Assembly (NCBI GenBank): GCA_003154555.1
Contig: PMDT01000229.1
Span: 729 to 6,311 of the forward strand
Length of the DNA: 5,583 nucleotides
DNA from: Spirochaetaceae bacterium
Lineage (GTDB): Bacteria > Spirochaetota > Spirochaetia > SZUA-6 > Fen-1364
Reading direction: 5' to 3'
In this document: positions 1-5,507 of the stretch, piece after piece
Layout of the letters: the number at the start of each line of letters is the position of its first letter
How positions within the stretch are numbered: the stretch's first letter is position 1
The notes under the pieces: model-generated
Database searches by the model: none
What the model was told of the DNA's origin: nothing
The model's input: only the letters and a program-made list of their open reading frames with translations
Program-made: the position numbers and the translations under genes

Positions 1-362
1 GCGGCAATCTCCGTTCCCACCGCGTCCAGGCCATAAGGCTCGCCCTTCAGCCGCGCCGCGAGCAGGAGCAGCGTCCGCCTGCTGCCGGAAATGATGACGT
101 CCGTGTCGCGGGCCGTATACTCGCGGGCCTCGCGGCTCATCGCGATACCGCCCCCCAGGCTCTCCAGGTAGCCCCGCATGAGGTTGGCGCCGCGCGTGTC
201 GACCCTTTCCAGCTTGATGGCGCAATGGAGGAAGGAATCCGTCACCTTTTCGATTTCGTCCGCGGCGACGTCGATCTCCTTCAGGTGCCGCGCCAGGTCC
301 CCCGCGGTTGCGATGTCAATCGGGTGCGCGTTTGTCTCTGACGTGAGGAAGATGGATGCCAC
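1..362 (-). CDS. folP: Dihydropteroate synthase, N-terminal part (partial, runs off left edge)
   Basis: The first 120 codons of a gene whose 3' part lies outside the window. It resembles the N-terminal extension domain of the longer dihydropteroate synthases of many anaerobes and deltaproteobacteria. The key stretch is RGANLMRGYLESLGGG (about residues 59-74), followed by an SREAREY segment, TDVIISGS and GEPYGLDAVG; the family pattern is AN-x-x-x-QEMLS-x-GG-x-A, then TDVLL-x-GT, then QPFGL. The enzyme condenses p-aminobenzoate with hydroxymethyl-dihydropterin diphosphate in cytosolic folate synthesis. The catalytic TIM barrel itself is not in view, so function rests on this domain alone. GTG at 362-360 is the only reasonable start: an in-frame TAG lies at 374-372, just upstream. 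No Shine-Dalgarno is present. A strong promoter ends 6 nt before the GTG, so the mRNA may be leaderless. An ATG at 389 is in another frame and stops early. Confidence 0.72.
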   Translation of the reverse strand, partial: MASIFLTSETNAHPIDIATAGDLARHLKEIDVAADEIEKVTDSFLHCAIKLERVDTRGANLMRGYLESLGGGIAMSREAREYTARDTDVIISGSRRTLLLLAARLKGEPYGLDAVGTEIA

Positions 363-368
363 GTCGGG

Positions 369-397
369 ATTCTAAAATGGGCTTCATGCAAGGTCAA
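369..397 (-). promoter_or_regulatory. Sigma70-type promoter for folP
   Basis: The -35 box TTGACC (397-392, 5 of 6 to consensus) and -10 box TAGAAT (374-369, 5 of 6) are separated by exactly 17 nt. Standard spacing puts +1 at about position 362, the G of the folP GTG start. It lies in the 55-nt gap between the flgH-like stop and folP. The -35 region shares the 9-mer CTTGACCTT with the promoter at 1412-1440. Confidence 0.7.
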
Positions 398-417
398 GCC
401 AGACAGCTTCCGAAGAG

Positions 418-1179
418 CTACTGATTGAACACGATGTCGATGAGACGGTTGAGATACAGAAGCAGGAGCTGCTTTTTACGCGCATCGGGGATGGTGAGAC
501 CCGTCGGCGCGGGGGTCGTCGCAGCGGGCGCTGCGGTTGCACCCGCCACTGGCGCGGGTGCGGCTGTCGTGCCGGCTGTTGCGGCTGCAGCGCCCCTTGT
601 TGCCGCCGCCGTCGCGGCAGGAGCCAGGAGCGTCTGGAGATCGGCCGCGGTCAACGTATCCTTTGCCGCTGCAAGGAATGTTGTATACGTGAGCCGGGCA
701 TTTGCAAGCTTGTTGAAATTGACGATTCCCCGCTGGTCGAGGAGGCTCGGAGAAACAGCGCCGGCGATAGTGATCGATTCGTTTTTTCCCTGGATGGTGA
801 TGGTTCTCGAACCTTGCACCTGCGCCGTGCCATCGGGATTGACGGCGGTCACGACGACAGGGACCTGGGTCTTAAGGCTCAGGGAGTCCTTGCCGGCCGT
901 GCTCAGGGCTGCGCCGGTGCGCACCTGCGGGAGAAATGAGAACAAGTTACCGGCGTCGCCGCCGGTAAACTCGAGTGTGAGATTCTTCGAATCGTTGCTG
1001 GAAGATGAAAAAGAGAGCGAGGAGGAGGCGTCGATCTGGACCACGAGGGCATCGCCCACGGCAAGTCCCTTGCTGCCGGACAGGTAACCCTTGAAATCGG
1101 GAGTCCACAGACTCTCCGCACCTGCCGGCATCATCGCGGCCAAAAGCAGGACAGGCATAATGACCCGTGCGGCTTTCAC
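418..1179 (-). CDS. flgH: FlgH-like (flagellar L-ring family) secreted protein
   Basis: A 253-residue protein with GTG start at 1179, preceded by AGGAG at 7-8 nt spacing. Residues 1-21 form a Sec signal peptide (basic KAAR, hydrophobic VLLLAAMM, then AGA before ESLW) with a type I cleavage site. FlgH features follow: SLW after the leader, a VGDALVVQID strand (RVGD-x-V-x-V-x-I in the family), NPDGTAQVQGSRTITIQGKNE (family N-G-x-L-x-V-x-G-x-K-x-I-x-I-N-G-E), then IAGAVSP and LANARLTY (family ADARIEY). Canonical FlgH forms the outer-membrane L-ring and is a lipoprotein; here no lipobox cysteine exists. Residues about 185-227 are an Ala/Thr/Pro low-complexity linker, followed by a charged-hydrophobic C-terminal helix (KKQLLLLYLNRLIDIV). 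The linker separates the FlgH-like body from what would normally be its C-terminal segment. It is probably periplasmic. In a spirochaete, where flagella stay in the periplasm, the exact role is unclear. It probably shares a transcript with the small basic protein upstream. Confidence 0.72.
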   Translation of the reverse strand: MKAARVIMPVLLLAAMMPAGAESLWTPDFKGYLSGSKGLAVGDALVVQIDASSSLSFSSSSNDSKNLTLEFTGGDAGNLFSFLPQVRTGAALSTAGKDSLSLKTQVPVVVTAVNPDGTAQVQGSRTITIQGKNESITIAGAVSPSLLDQRGIVNFNKLANARLTYTTFLAAAKDTLTAADLQTLLAPAATAAATRGAAAATAGTTAAPAPVAGATAAPAATTPAPTGLTIPDARKKQLLLLYLNRLIDIVFNQ

Positions 1180-1205
1180 CGTCCCTCTCCTCGGCCACGG
1201 TATCT

Positions 1206-1223
1206 TGCACGGTACTCCGTGCA
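1206..1223 (-). promoter_or_regulatory. Perfect 7-bp hairpin in the flgH-like leader
   Basis: TGCACGG and CCGTGCA pair perfectly around a 4-nt loop (AGTA on the minus strand). It lies 26 nt upstream of the GTG of the flgH-like gene and downstream of the small basic protein gene. No U-tract follows on the minus strand, so it is not a convincing terminator; a leader, processing or mRNA-stability element is more likely. It is one of three consecutive inverted repeats in this gap. Confidence 0.4.
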
Positions 1224-1254
1224 GTTTCGTGGCATTTGCTCCCCGGGAGCTGCG

Positions 1255-1350
1255 CTACCGCAGCTTCTTCTTATGCCGGTTGGCCCTCAGCTTCTTCTTC
1301 CTTTTATGAGTTGCAATCTTGTGTCGCTTCCGTTTCCTGCCGCAAGGCAC
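1255..1350 (-). CDS. Small basic ribosomal protein, AURKAIP1/COX24 domain (bS22/mS38-like)
   Basis: A 31-codon gene: GTG at 1350, TAG at 1257-1255. A strong AAAGGAG Shine-Dalgarno (1365-1359) sits 8 nt before the start, and a promoter lies about 60 nt upstream. The product begins PCGRKRKRHKIATHKRKKK and ends HKKKLR, so well over half of its residues are Lys, Arg or His. This is the pattern of the very short AURKAIP1/COX24-domain proteins seen in Spirochaetes, Bacteroidetes and Planctomycetes, related to mycobacterial bS22 and mitochondrial mS38. Those relatives bind rRNA in the small subunit near the decoding region. The family call is from memory of the KRKRHKIATHKRKK signature. The ribosomal role is inferred from the relatives. 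Genes this short are often missed in annotation. The stop codon sits in the loop of a 6-bp inverted repeat. Confidence 0.8.
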   Translation of the reverse strand: MPCGRKRKRHKIATHKRKKKLRANRHKKKLR

Positions 1351-1411
1351 AGTGCCTACTCCTTTCGATTATTGGTATGAGCTCGCCCGTGGCGCAAACT
1401 GCCAGACCGTG

Positions 1412-1440
1412 ACTATGCGGATTTCCGGCGCAAAGGTCAA
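1412..1440 (-). promoter_or_regulatory. Sigma70-type promoter for the small ribosomal protein / flgH-like unit
   Basis: The -35 box TTGACC (1440-1435) and -10 box CATAGT (1417-1412, 4 of 6 to TATAAT) are separated by 17 nt. The spacer holds a short inverted repeat, CGGA/TCCG at 1418-1427, which could be an operator or chance. It starts 11 nt after the miaA stop and implies a leader of about 55 nt before the GTG at 1350. Confidence 0.6.
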
Positions 1441-1451
1441 GTGCTCCGCAT

Positions 1452-2357
1452 TCACGCAAGAAAAGCCTCGATGTGGCGGCGCAGCGTCTCCGCGTCGTCC
1501 GGACTTATCCAGAGAACACCGGGCACGGAGCGAAAGAACGTGATCTGCCGTTTTGCGTAGCGGCGCGTCGCCGCCGCGATGGCCGCCTCCACCTGGGGGA
1601 GAGTCTGGCACCCGGCGCGCATGCCCAGCAGCTCCCGGTAGCCGATCCCCCTCATGCCAGGGTCGGTGGGACCGTACCCCAGGTCAAGGAGGGTCGTCAC
1701 TTCCGCGAGCAGCCCGGCGTCGAACATGCGCCGCACCCTTTCGCCGATCCTCGCATGGATTTCGGTCCGCGGCCTTTCCAGACCGATCACCAGGAAGCGC
1801 ATGTCCGCCCGCACGGCGCGCGGCCATCGAAATGAAAACAGCGACCTGCCCGTGTCTTCGATGACCTCCAGGGCGCGCGCGATCCTGTAGCGGTCGTTCG
1901 GCTGGATGCGCGCGGCGGCACCAGGATCGCGCTCCGCGAGCATGCGGTAGAGGACCTCGTGGCCCTGCTCCCTTTCGACAGTGCGGAATTGCTCGCGGGT
2001 CGCGGCATTCACGGACGGGGCCTCGGGGAGACCGAAAAGAAAGCTCGTGATGTAGAAGGCGGTGCCGCCCGCCACGACCGGCACGTGACCGCGCTCCCAA
2101 ATCATCGGGAGCAGCGTCTCGGCTTCTTTCACGAACCTGCCGACGTTGAACTGCTCCGATGGGTCGGCCACGTCGAGGAGATGATGGGCAAGCCGCGCGC
2201 GATCGGCCGGGGACGGCTTTGCCGTTCCGATGTCCATGTGGCGGTACACCTGCATGGAATCCGCACTGATCAGCTCGAAGCGGTCATCGAGAAGGGAAAG
2301 GAGCAGATCCGATTTGCCGACAGCCGTGGGGCCGAAGAGAACGATGACGGGAGGAAG
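1452..2357 (-). CDS. miaA: tRNA dimethylallyltransferase (start codon unresolved)
   Basis: MiaA transfers a dimethylallyl group from DMAPP to N6 of A37 in tRNAs that read UNN codons (i6A37). Numbering from the CTT at 2357, the P-loop GPTAVGKS is at residues 9-16, followed by DSMQVYRHMDIGTAKPS from about 33, where the conserved D-S-x-Q binds substrate tRNA and DMAPP. Then come AGGTAFYITSFLFGLP (family GGT-x-x-Y), NDRYRIARALEV (family R-x-x-RALEV), GIGYRE and TRRYAKRQITFFR near the C-terminus. About 300 residues is normal for the family. No ATG, GTG or TTG lies in frame between the upstream stop (2411-2409) and ATG 2255, which is inside the D-S-M-Q motif and too late. The coordinate given is therefore nominal: 9 nt after a GGAGG at 2371-2367 inside the end of rpoZ. 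The true start, an indel or a frameshift is unresolved. It is probably co-transcribed with rpoZ. Confidence 0.93.
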   Translation of the reverse strand, partial: LPPVIVLFGPTAVGKSDLLLSLLDDRFELISADSMQVYRHMDIGTAKPSPADRARLAHHLLDVADPSEQFNVGRFVKEAETLLPMIWERGHVPVVAGGTAFYITSFLFGLPEAPSVNAATREQFRTVEREQGHEVLYRMLAERDPGAAARIQPNDRYRIARALEVIEDTGRSLFSFRWPRAVRADMRFLVIGLERPRTEIHARIGERVRRMFDAGLLAEVTTLLDLGYGPTDPGMRGIGYRELLGMRAGCQTLPQVEAAIAAATRRYAKRQITFFRSVPGVLWISPDDAETLRRHIEAFLA

Positions 2358-2361
2358 TTCG

Positions 2362-2556
2362 TCAGGCCTCCGGGTGCCGATACCTGACCTTCTGCGTGAG
2401 AATCTGCTTCAACGCCGTGGAGACGATCTTTCCCCTGTTCGCTTCCAGCTCGTCGTCGCCTGCGAGATTGATCTGGATTCCGCGCTTCATTGCCGCGCAA
2501 GTCATTTCGTAGATGTTTCCCTCGAAACTTTCCAGGAGAGCGAGAGGTAATACCAT
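2362..2556 (-). CDS. rpoZ: RNA polymerase omega subunit
   Basis: A 64-residue protein from ATG 2556 beginning MVLPLALLESFEGNIYEMT. It contains the omega pattern: an N-terminal strand, then NIYEMTCAAMKRGIQI (family R-F-x-L-V-x-x-A-x-x-RA-x-QL), a short acidic loop (GDDELEANRGK), then KIVSTALKQILTQKV (family K-x-V-x-x-A-L-x-E-I). Omega wraps the C-terminal tail of the beta' subunit and assists polymerase assembly. The size fits short omega proteins. An in-frame TTG at 2589 lies inside the promoter, so ATG 2556 is chosen; there is no Shine-Dalgarno for it, and the predicted +1 is about 3 nt upstream. The location just after yicC and a nucleotide kinase matches the widespread yicC-gmk-rpoZ order and supports the call. 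The stop TGA (2364-2362) is followed by C, a weak termination context. Confidence 0.82.
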   Translation of the reverse strand: MVLPLALLESFEGNIYEMTCAAMKRGIQINLAGDDELEANRGKIVSTALKQILTQKVRYRHPEA

Positions 2557-2565
2557 GATGGACAA

Positions 2566-2594
2566 AGAATAGCAGGTTTCCCCTGACAATACAA
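2566..2594 (-). promoter_or_regulatory. Probable sigma70-type promoter for rpoZ-miaA
   Basis: The -35-like TTGTAT (2594-2589, 3 of 6) and -10-like TATTCT (2571-2566, 4 of 6) have the ideal 17-nt spacing, in the 52-nt gap after the CMP-kinase gene. The predicted +1 is the A at about 2559, leaving a 3-nt leader before ATG 2556. The boxes are weak, so confidence is moderate. Confidence 0.45.
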
Positions 2595-2608
2595 GCGCAA
2601 TCGCGCCT

Positions 2609-3169
2609 CTATCGGGGAGCGTTCATCCCGGCGGCATGATCCACGATCTCCTGCGCCACGGCCTCCTGCCCGAGTGACTCCGCGTCCACCACCAGCACGG
2701 CAAAATCGTAGCGGTTCACGTCGTAGCCATACAGCCTTGCGTACCGGTCGTGATCGCGGTTGTCCCTTTCCACTGTCTCGCGCAACGCGACTGCGATGTC
2801 CTTGCCTTCCCGCCGCGCGATGCGCGCCGCCCGCACCTGGATCGAGGCGTTCAAGTAGACCGTGAACGCAGTGTCGCGCAGCAGCCAGATCGCCAGGCGC
2901 GAGCCCAGCACGCAGCCGCCGTGCTGTGCGAGCTGGACCTGCATGCGGTCGATGGTGAGGTCGTACTGCGGATCCTCCTCCGCCTTCACGCAGATCTCCT
3001 CGAAGCTCATGCCTTTGTCTCGTGCAAGGTCCTTGAACGTGTAGTTCACCATCCGCAGCCCGAGCTTTGCGGCGACCAGCCGGGAGACGGTCGAGTTGCC
3101 GCAGCCGCTCTTGCCCGATATGGCGATTCGGAGGCGCGGACCCGGGGAGGCCGCGGGGCTATTCGACAT
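2609..3169 (-). CDS. Archaeal-type (d)CMP kinase / cytidylate kinase-like family
   Basis: A 186-residue P-loop nucleoside monophosphate kinase. ATG at 3169 overlaps the end of yicC by 11 nt, and GGGAG lies upstream. The P-loop is ISGKSGCGNST (residues 17-27), with Asn25 where Walker A normally has Lys. It is followed by YTFKDLARDKGMSFEE, the NMP-binding region typical of the short archaeal-type CMP kinases, then VLGSRLAIWLL, VYLNASIQVRAARIARREGKD (lid with paired Arg) and a C-terminal part with DHDRYARLYGYDVNRYDFAVLVVDAE. These match the cytidylate kinase-like group (Cmk of archaeal type) rather than bacterial Cmk of about 225 residues or Gmk. It is expected to phosphorylate CMP and dCMP with ATP in the cytosol. 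It occupies the position of gmk in the common yicC-gmk-rpoZ cluster. Substrate specificity is inferred from the family; the missing Walker lysine leaves catalytic detail open. Confidence 0.82.
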   Translation of the reverse strand: MSNSPAASPGPRLRIAISGKSGCGNSTVSRLVAAKLGLRMVNYTFKDLARDKGMSFEEICVKAEEDPQYDLTIDRMQVQLAQHGGCVLGSRLAIWLLRDTAFTVYLNASIQVRAARIARREGKDIAVALRETVERDNRDHDRYARLYGYDVNRYDFAVLVVDAESLGQEAVAQEIVDHAAGMNAPR

Positions 3170-4028
3170 TGCGAAGCTGCTCCCGTATCTTCTCGAGACT
3201 GTCCTTCACCGCGATCACGGCCTGATCGATCTCCAACAGCATGCTCTTCGAACCAATGGTGTTGATCTCCCTGCCCAGCTCCTGGCAGACGAAATCCAGC
3301 CGCTTGCCCTGCGGCCCCTGCCGCCCCAGTGCATCGTCAAGGCTCTCCAGGTGCGCCTTCATGCGCTGCACCTCCTCGTTGATGTCCGCGCGCATGAGCT
3401 GAACCGCAGTTTCCGCCATGATGCGCGATTCGTCCACCCCCTCGCCGAGAAGCTCGCGGAACCGTTCCGCCAATCCCGTCCTGATCTTCGCCTCGATCTC
3501 GGGAACGTGTGATTCAATCGTGGCAAGGCTCGTGCGGATCTCCAGGGCGCATTTCCTGATGTCCGCCTCGGTTTTTCTGCCTTCCACGGACCGGGAAGAG
3601 TCGAAGTCGGCAAATACTTTTGCCAGCAGGGGCGTGACGAGACCCCACAGCGCCTCGGGATCTTTCCTGCTCACGGTTTTCAGGACACCTTCAAGATTCA
3701 TCAATTGCGAAAGGCTCGGGCGTTCCTTCAGGCCGGAAACCCGGCGCAGCTCGTCCAATGCCGTCAGGTAGGTCGTCACGCGCGCATGGTCCACGACGAC
3801 GTCGCTCGAGTCTTCCAGCTCCATGACGGAAAGGTAGAACTCCACCTTGCCGCGCTGGATGCGTGCGGACAGGTACTCCCTGACGAGCGGCTCCAGTTGT
3901 TTCATGCTGTAAGGCAGGTTGATAAAGAGCTCCAGGTAGCGGTTGTTGTACGAGCGTATCTCCAGCACCATCTGCACCCTGCTGTCGCGGTGCTCGCCGT
4001 GGCCGAAGCCGGTCATGCTCGTCATCAT
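3159..4028 (-). CDS. yicC: YicC family endoribonuclease
   Basis: A 289-residue protein beginning MMTSMTGFGHGE, the YicC N-terminal signature (SMTGFG), followed by LEIRSYNNRYLEL (family E-x-x-S-x-N-x-R-x-L-x). The centre holds LARVREYLSARIQRGKVEFY-like elements (PLVREYLSARIQRGKVEF) and a long helical region. The C-terminus has DINEEVQRMKAHLES, GKRLDFVCQELGREINTIGSKS and KDSLEKIREQLRNVE, the conserved domain once called DUF1732. E. coli YicC is an endoribonuclease linked to sRNA decay; activity here is inferred from the family. The start ATG at 4028 overlaps the murC stop as ATGA. A second ATG at 4025 (giving MTSMTGFG) is equally plausible and is better spaced from the GAGG at 4035-4032. The gene is translationally coupled between murC and the CMP kinase, with its stop inside the kinase start region. 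Confidence 0.93.
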   Translation of the reverse strand: MMTSMTGFGHGEHRDSRVQMVLEIRSYNNRYLELFINLPYSMKQLEPLVREYLSARIQRGKVEFYLSVMELEDSSDVVVDHARVTTYLTALDELRRVSGLKERPSLSQLMNLEGVLKTVSRKDPEALWGLVTPLLAKVFADFDSSRSVEGRKTEADIRKCALEIRTSLATIESHVPEIEAKIRTGLAERFRELLGEGVDESRIMAETAVQLMRADINEEVQRMKAHLESLDDALGRQGPQGKRLDFVCQELGREINTIGSKSMLLEIDQAVIAVKDSLEKIREQLRNVE

Positions 4029-5479
4029 GCTCCTCCCCTCAGACGCAGGAGCTCGCGCCCGATCTTCCAGTTGTCGCCCGCCCCCATCGTGATGAAAAGA
4101 TCCCCCGCGCGCAGCTCGGCAGCGATCCCGGGAATTGCCTCCACAGGATCGTCGATGTAGACGACGTCGCCATGATGCCGGGACACCTCGCGGGCAAGCT
4201 CAGCGCCGCTGATGCCCGACGCATTCTGCTCGCGCGCGGAGGCATAGATGCGGTGAAGAATGACCTTGTCCGCCGATCCGAAGCAGCGCGCAAAATCGGG
4301 AAGCAGCGCGCGCGTGCGGGAGTAGGTGTGCGACATGAAGTCCACGATCAACCTTCGGTCCGGGTGGAACTCACGGATCCCGGCCAGCGTTTTTTCGATG
4401 GCCGTCGGGTGATGGGCGTAGTCATCCATGAAAAGCACGCCGCCCGCCTCGCCCACTATCTCGGCACGCCTGCGGCTTCCGCAAAATCCCGAAAGCGCAC
4501 GCGCCGCACCGGCAAGGTCCACGGGCGCCGATCCGCGCTCCGCCTTCCAGAGCAGGCTGCACAACGCAAGAGCCGCCGCGGCGTTGAGGACATTGTGCCG
4601 GCCCGGCACTTGCAGCGTGAACACCGTGGCGCTTCCGGCGAGCCGGAACCTGCTCACACCGGCCGATGGCGGCTCATCTTCGACGCGAAAGTAGCCTTGC
4701 GCGCTGCGCCCGTAGGGAATCATCATCACGTCGGCTCGTTTTACGCCGATCCTTCGCGCTGCCTCGCGCGCGCCAGGATCGTCATCACAGAAGACGAGTG
4801 CCCCCGACGGATCAAGAGAAAGCCCGTACTCTTCGAATGCGTGCAGCATATCTTCAAGGTCGCGGAAATAATCGAGATGGTCCGGCTCGACGCTCGTGAT
4901 GACGATGCGGGTCGGATGAAAGTGCAGGAAATGGCGCCGGTATTCGCAGGTTTCGGCAACGAGGTACCGATCCCCCTGGACCAGCGTCGACCGGCAGCCG
5001 AATCCTGGGACCTCGGCGCCGACAAGGACTGTTGCCGGAAACGCCCATTCGCGCAGGATAGCGCCGCACATCGCGGTGGTCGTCGATTTTCCGTGCACGC
5101 CGCTTACGCCGCTCGCATCGGAGGAGAGTGACAAGGCGCCGAGAGCCTCGGGGTAAAGGAGGAGAGGGATTCCCATTTTCGCCGCGGCAAGGAGCTCGGG
5201 GTTTTCTTCCCGGCGATAGGCGGCGGAGTGAACGACGATATTCGTGTCAGCGGGAATATTGTCGGCGGTAAAGCCCTCGCGGAAAGGGATGCCGAGGCGC
5301 TGCAAGACCGCGTCAGTGTAAAACTTCTCGGTAGTGTCGGAGCCGCTGACGCGCGCGCCACGCGCCCACAGCACTTCTGCAAGGGCCGCCATGCCGGTTC
5401 CCTTGATGCCGACGAGATGAACCCGAAGGCCGTCGATTGCACCCCGGAGAGGCGACGACTCAGCCACGGTGACCTTCAT
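4025..5479 (-). CDS. murC: UDP-N-acetylmuramate--L-alanine ligase
   Basis: MurC adds L-alanine to UDP-MurNAc with ATP, the first amino-acid step of peptidoglycan stem synthesis, in the cytosol. Numbering from ATG 5479 gives 484 residues, normal for the family. The Rossmann-like N-terminus has HLVGIKGTGMAALAEVL (GIKGTGM at 24-30). The ATP-binding P-loop is GVHGKSTTT (127-135). The central domain has AETCEYRRHFL and TSVEPDHLDYF, where many MurC have AEADESDRSFL and TNIEADHLD. GRHNVLNAAAALAL, DDYAHHPTAIEKTL, YSRTRALLPDF and ITMGAGDNWKIG mark the C-terminal domain. The Mpl ligase is less likely, given the length and the DDYAHHP and GAGD motifs. An upstream in-frame ATG at 5542 lies inside the tRNA terminator hairpin and is rejected. 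The only nearby Shine-Dalgarno (AGGAGG, 5513-5508) is 28 nt from ATG 5479; GTG 5467, 5 nt after GAAGG, is an alternative start. Confidence 0.94.
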   Translation of the reverse strand: MKVTVAESSPLRGAIDGLRVHLVGIKGTGMAALAEVLWARGARVSGSDTTEKFYTDAVLQRLGIPFREGFTADNIPADTNIVVHSAAYRREENPELLAAAKMGIPLLLYPEALGALSLSSDASGVSGVHGKSTTTAMCGAILREWAFPATVLVGAEVPGFGCRSTLVQGDRYLVAETCEYRRHFLHFHPTRIVITSVEPDHLDYFRDLEDMLHAFEEYGLSLDPSGALVFCDDDPGAREAARRIGVKRADVMMIPYGRSAQGYFRVEDEPPSAGVSRFRLAGSATVFTLQVPGRHNVLNAAAALALCSLLWKAERGSAPVDLAGAARALSGFCGSRRRAEIVGEAGGVLFMDDYAHHPTAIEKTLAGIREFHPDRRLIVDFMSHTYSRTRALLPDFARCFGSADKVILHRIYASAREQNASGISGAELAREVSRHHGDVVYIDDPVEAIPGIAAELRAGDLFITMGAGDNWKIGRELLRLRGGA

Positions 5480-5507
5480 GACGGGGACGCATCGGCCTGA
5501 TCGGGTT

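Noticed and set aside
502..624. Alanine-codon-rich stretch as a DNA repeat or recombination site
   Set aside because: It is irregular GC-rich coding for the Ala/Thr/Pro linker, with no fixed repeat unit.
425..1087. Plus-strand open frame (220 codons) opposite the flgH-like gene
   Set aside because: Its Ala/Val-rich run is the complement of the GC-rich low-complexity linker; no motif, promoter or Shine-Dalgarno supports it.
2270..2500. Minus-strand open frame overlapping both rpoZ and miaA
   Set aside because: The translation is low-complexity basic sequence out of frame with two recognised genes; only its short TNFLP stretch near 2365 matters, as evidence for a possible indel at the miaA start.
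2595..2606. GCGC-GATT-GCGC mini hairpin after the CMP-kinase stop as a terminator
   Set aside because: It has only a 4-bp stem and no clean U-tract (TTGTATTGT follows); it overlaps the region just upstream of the rpoZ promoter and is probably chance.
4172..5131. Long plus-strand open frame (319 codons) opposite murC
   Set aside because: It is antisense to a well-supported murC, has Arg/Ala/Gly-rich translation without recognisable motifs, and is an expected by-product of high-GC coding sequence.
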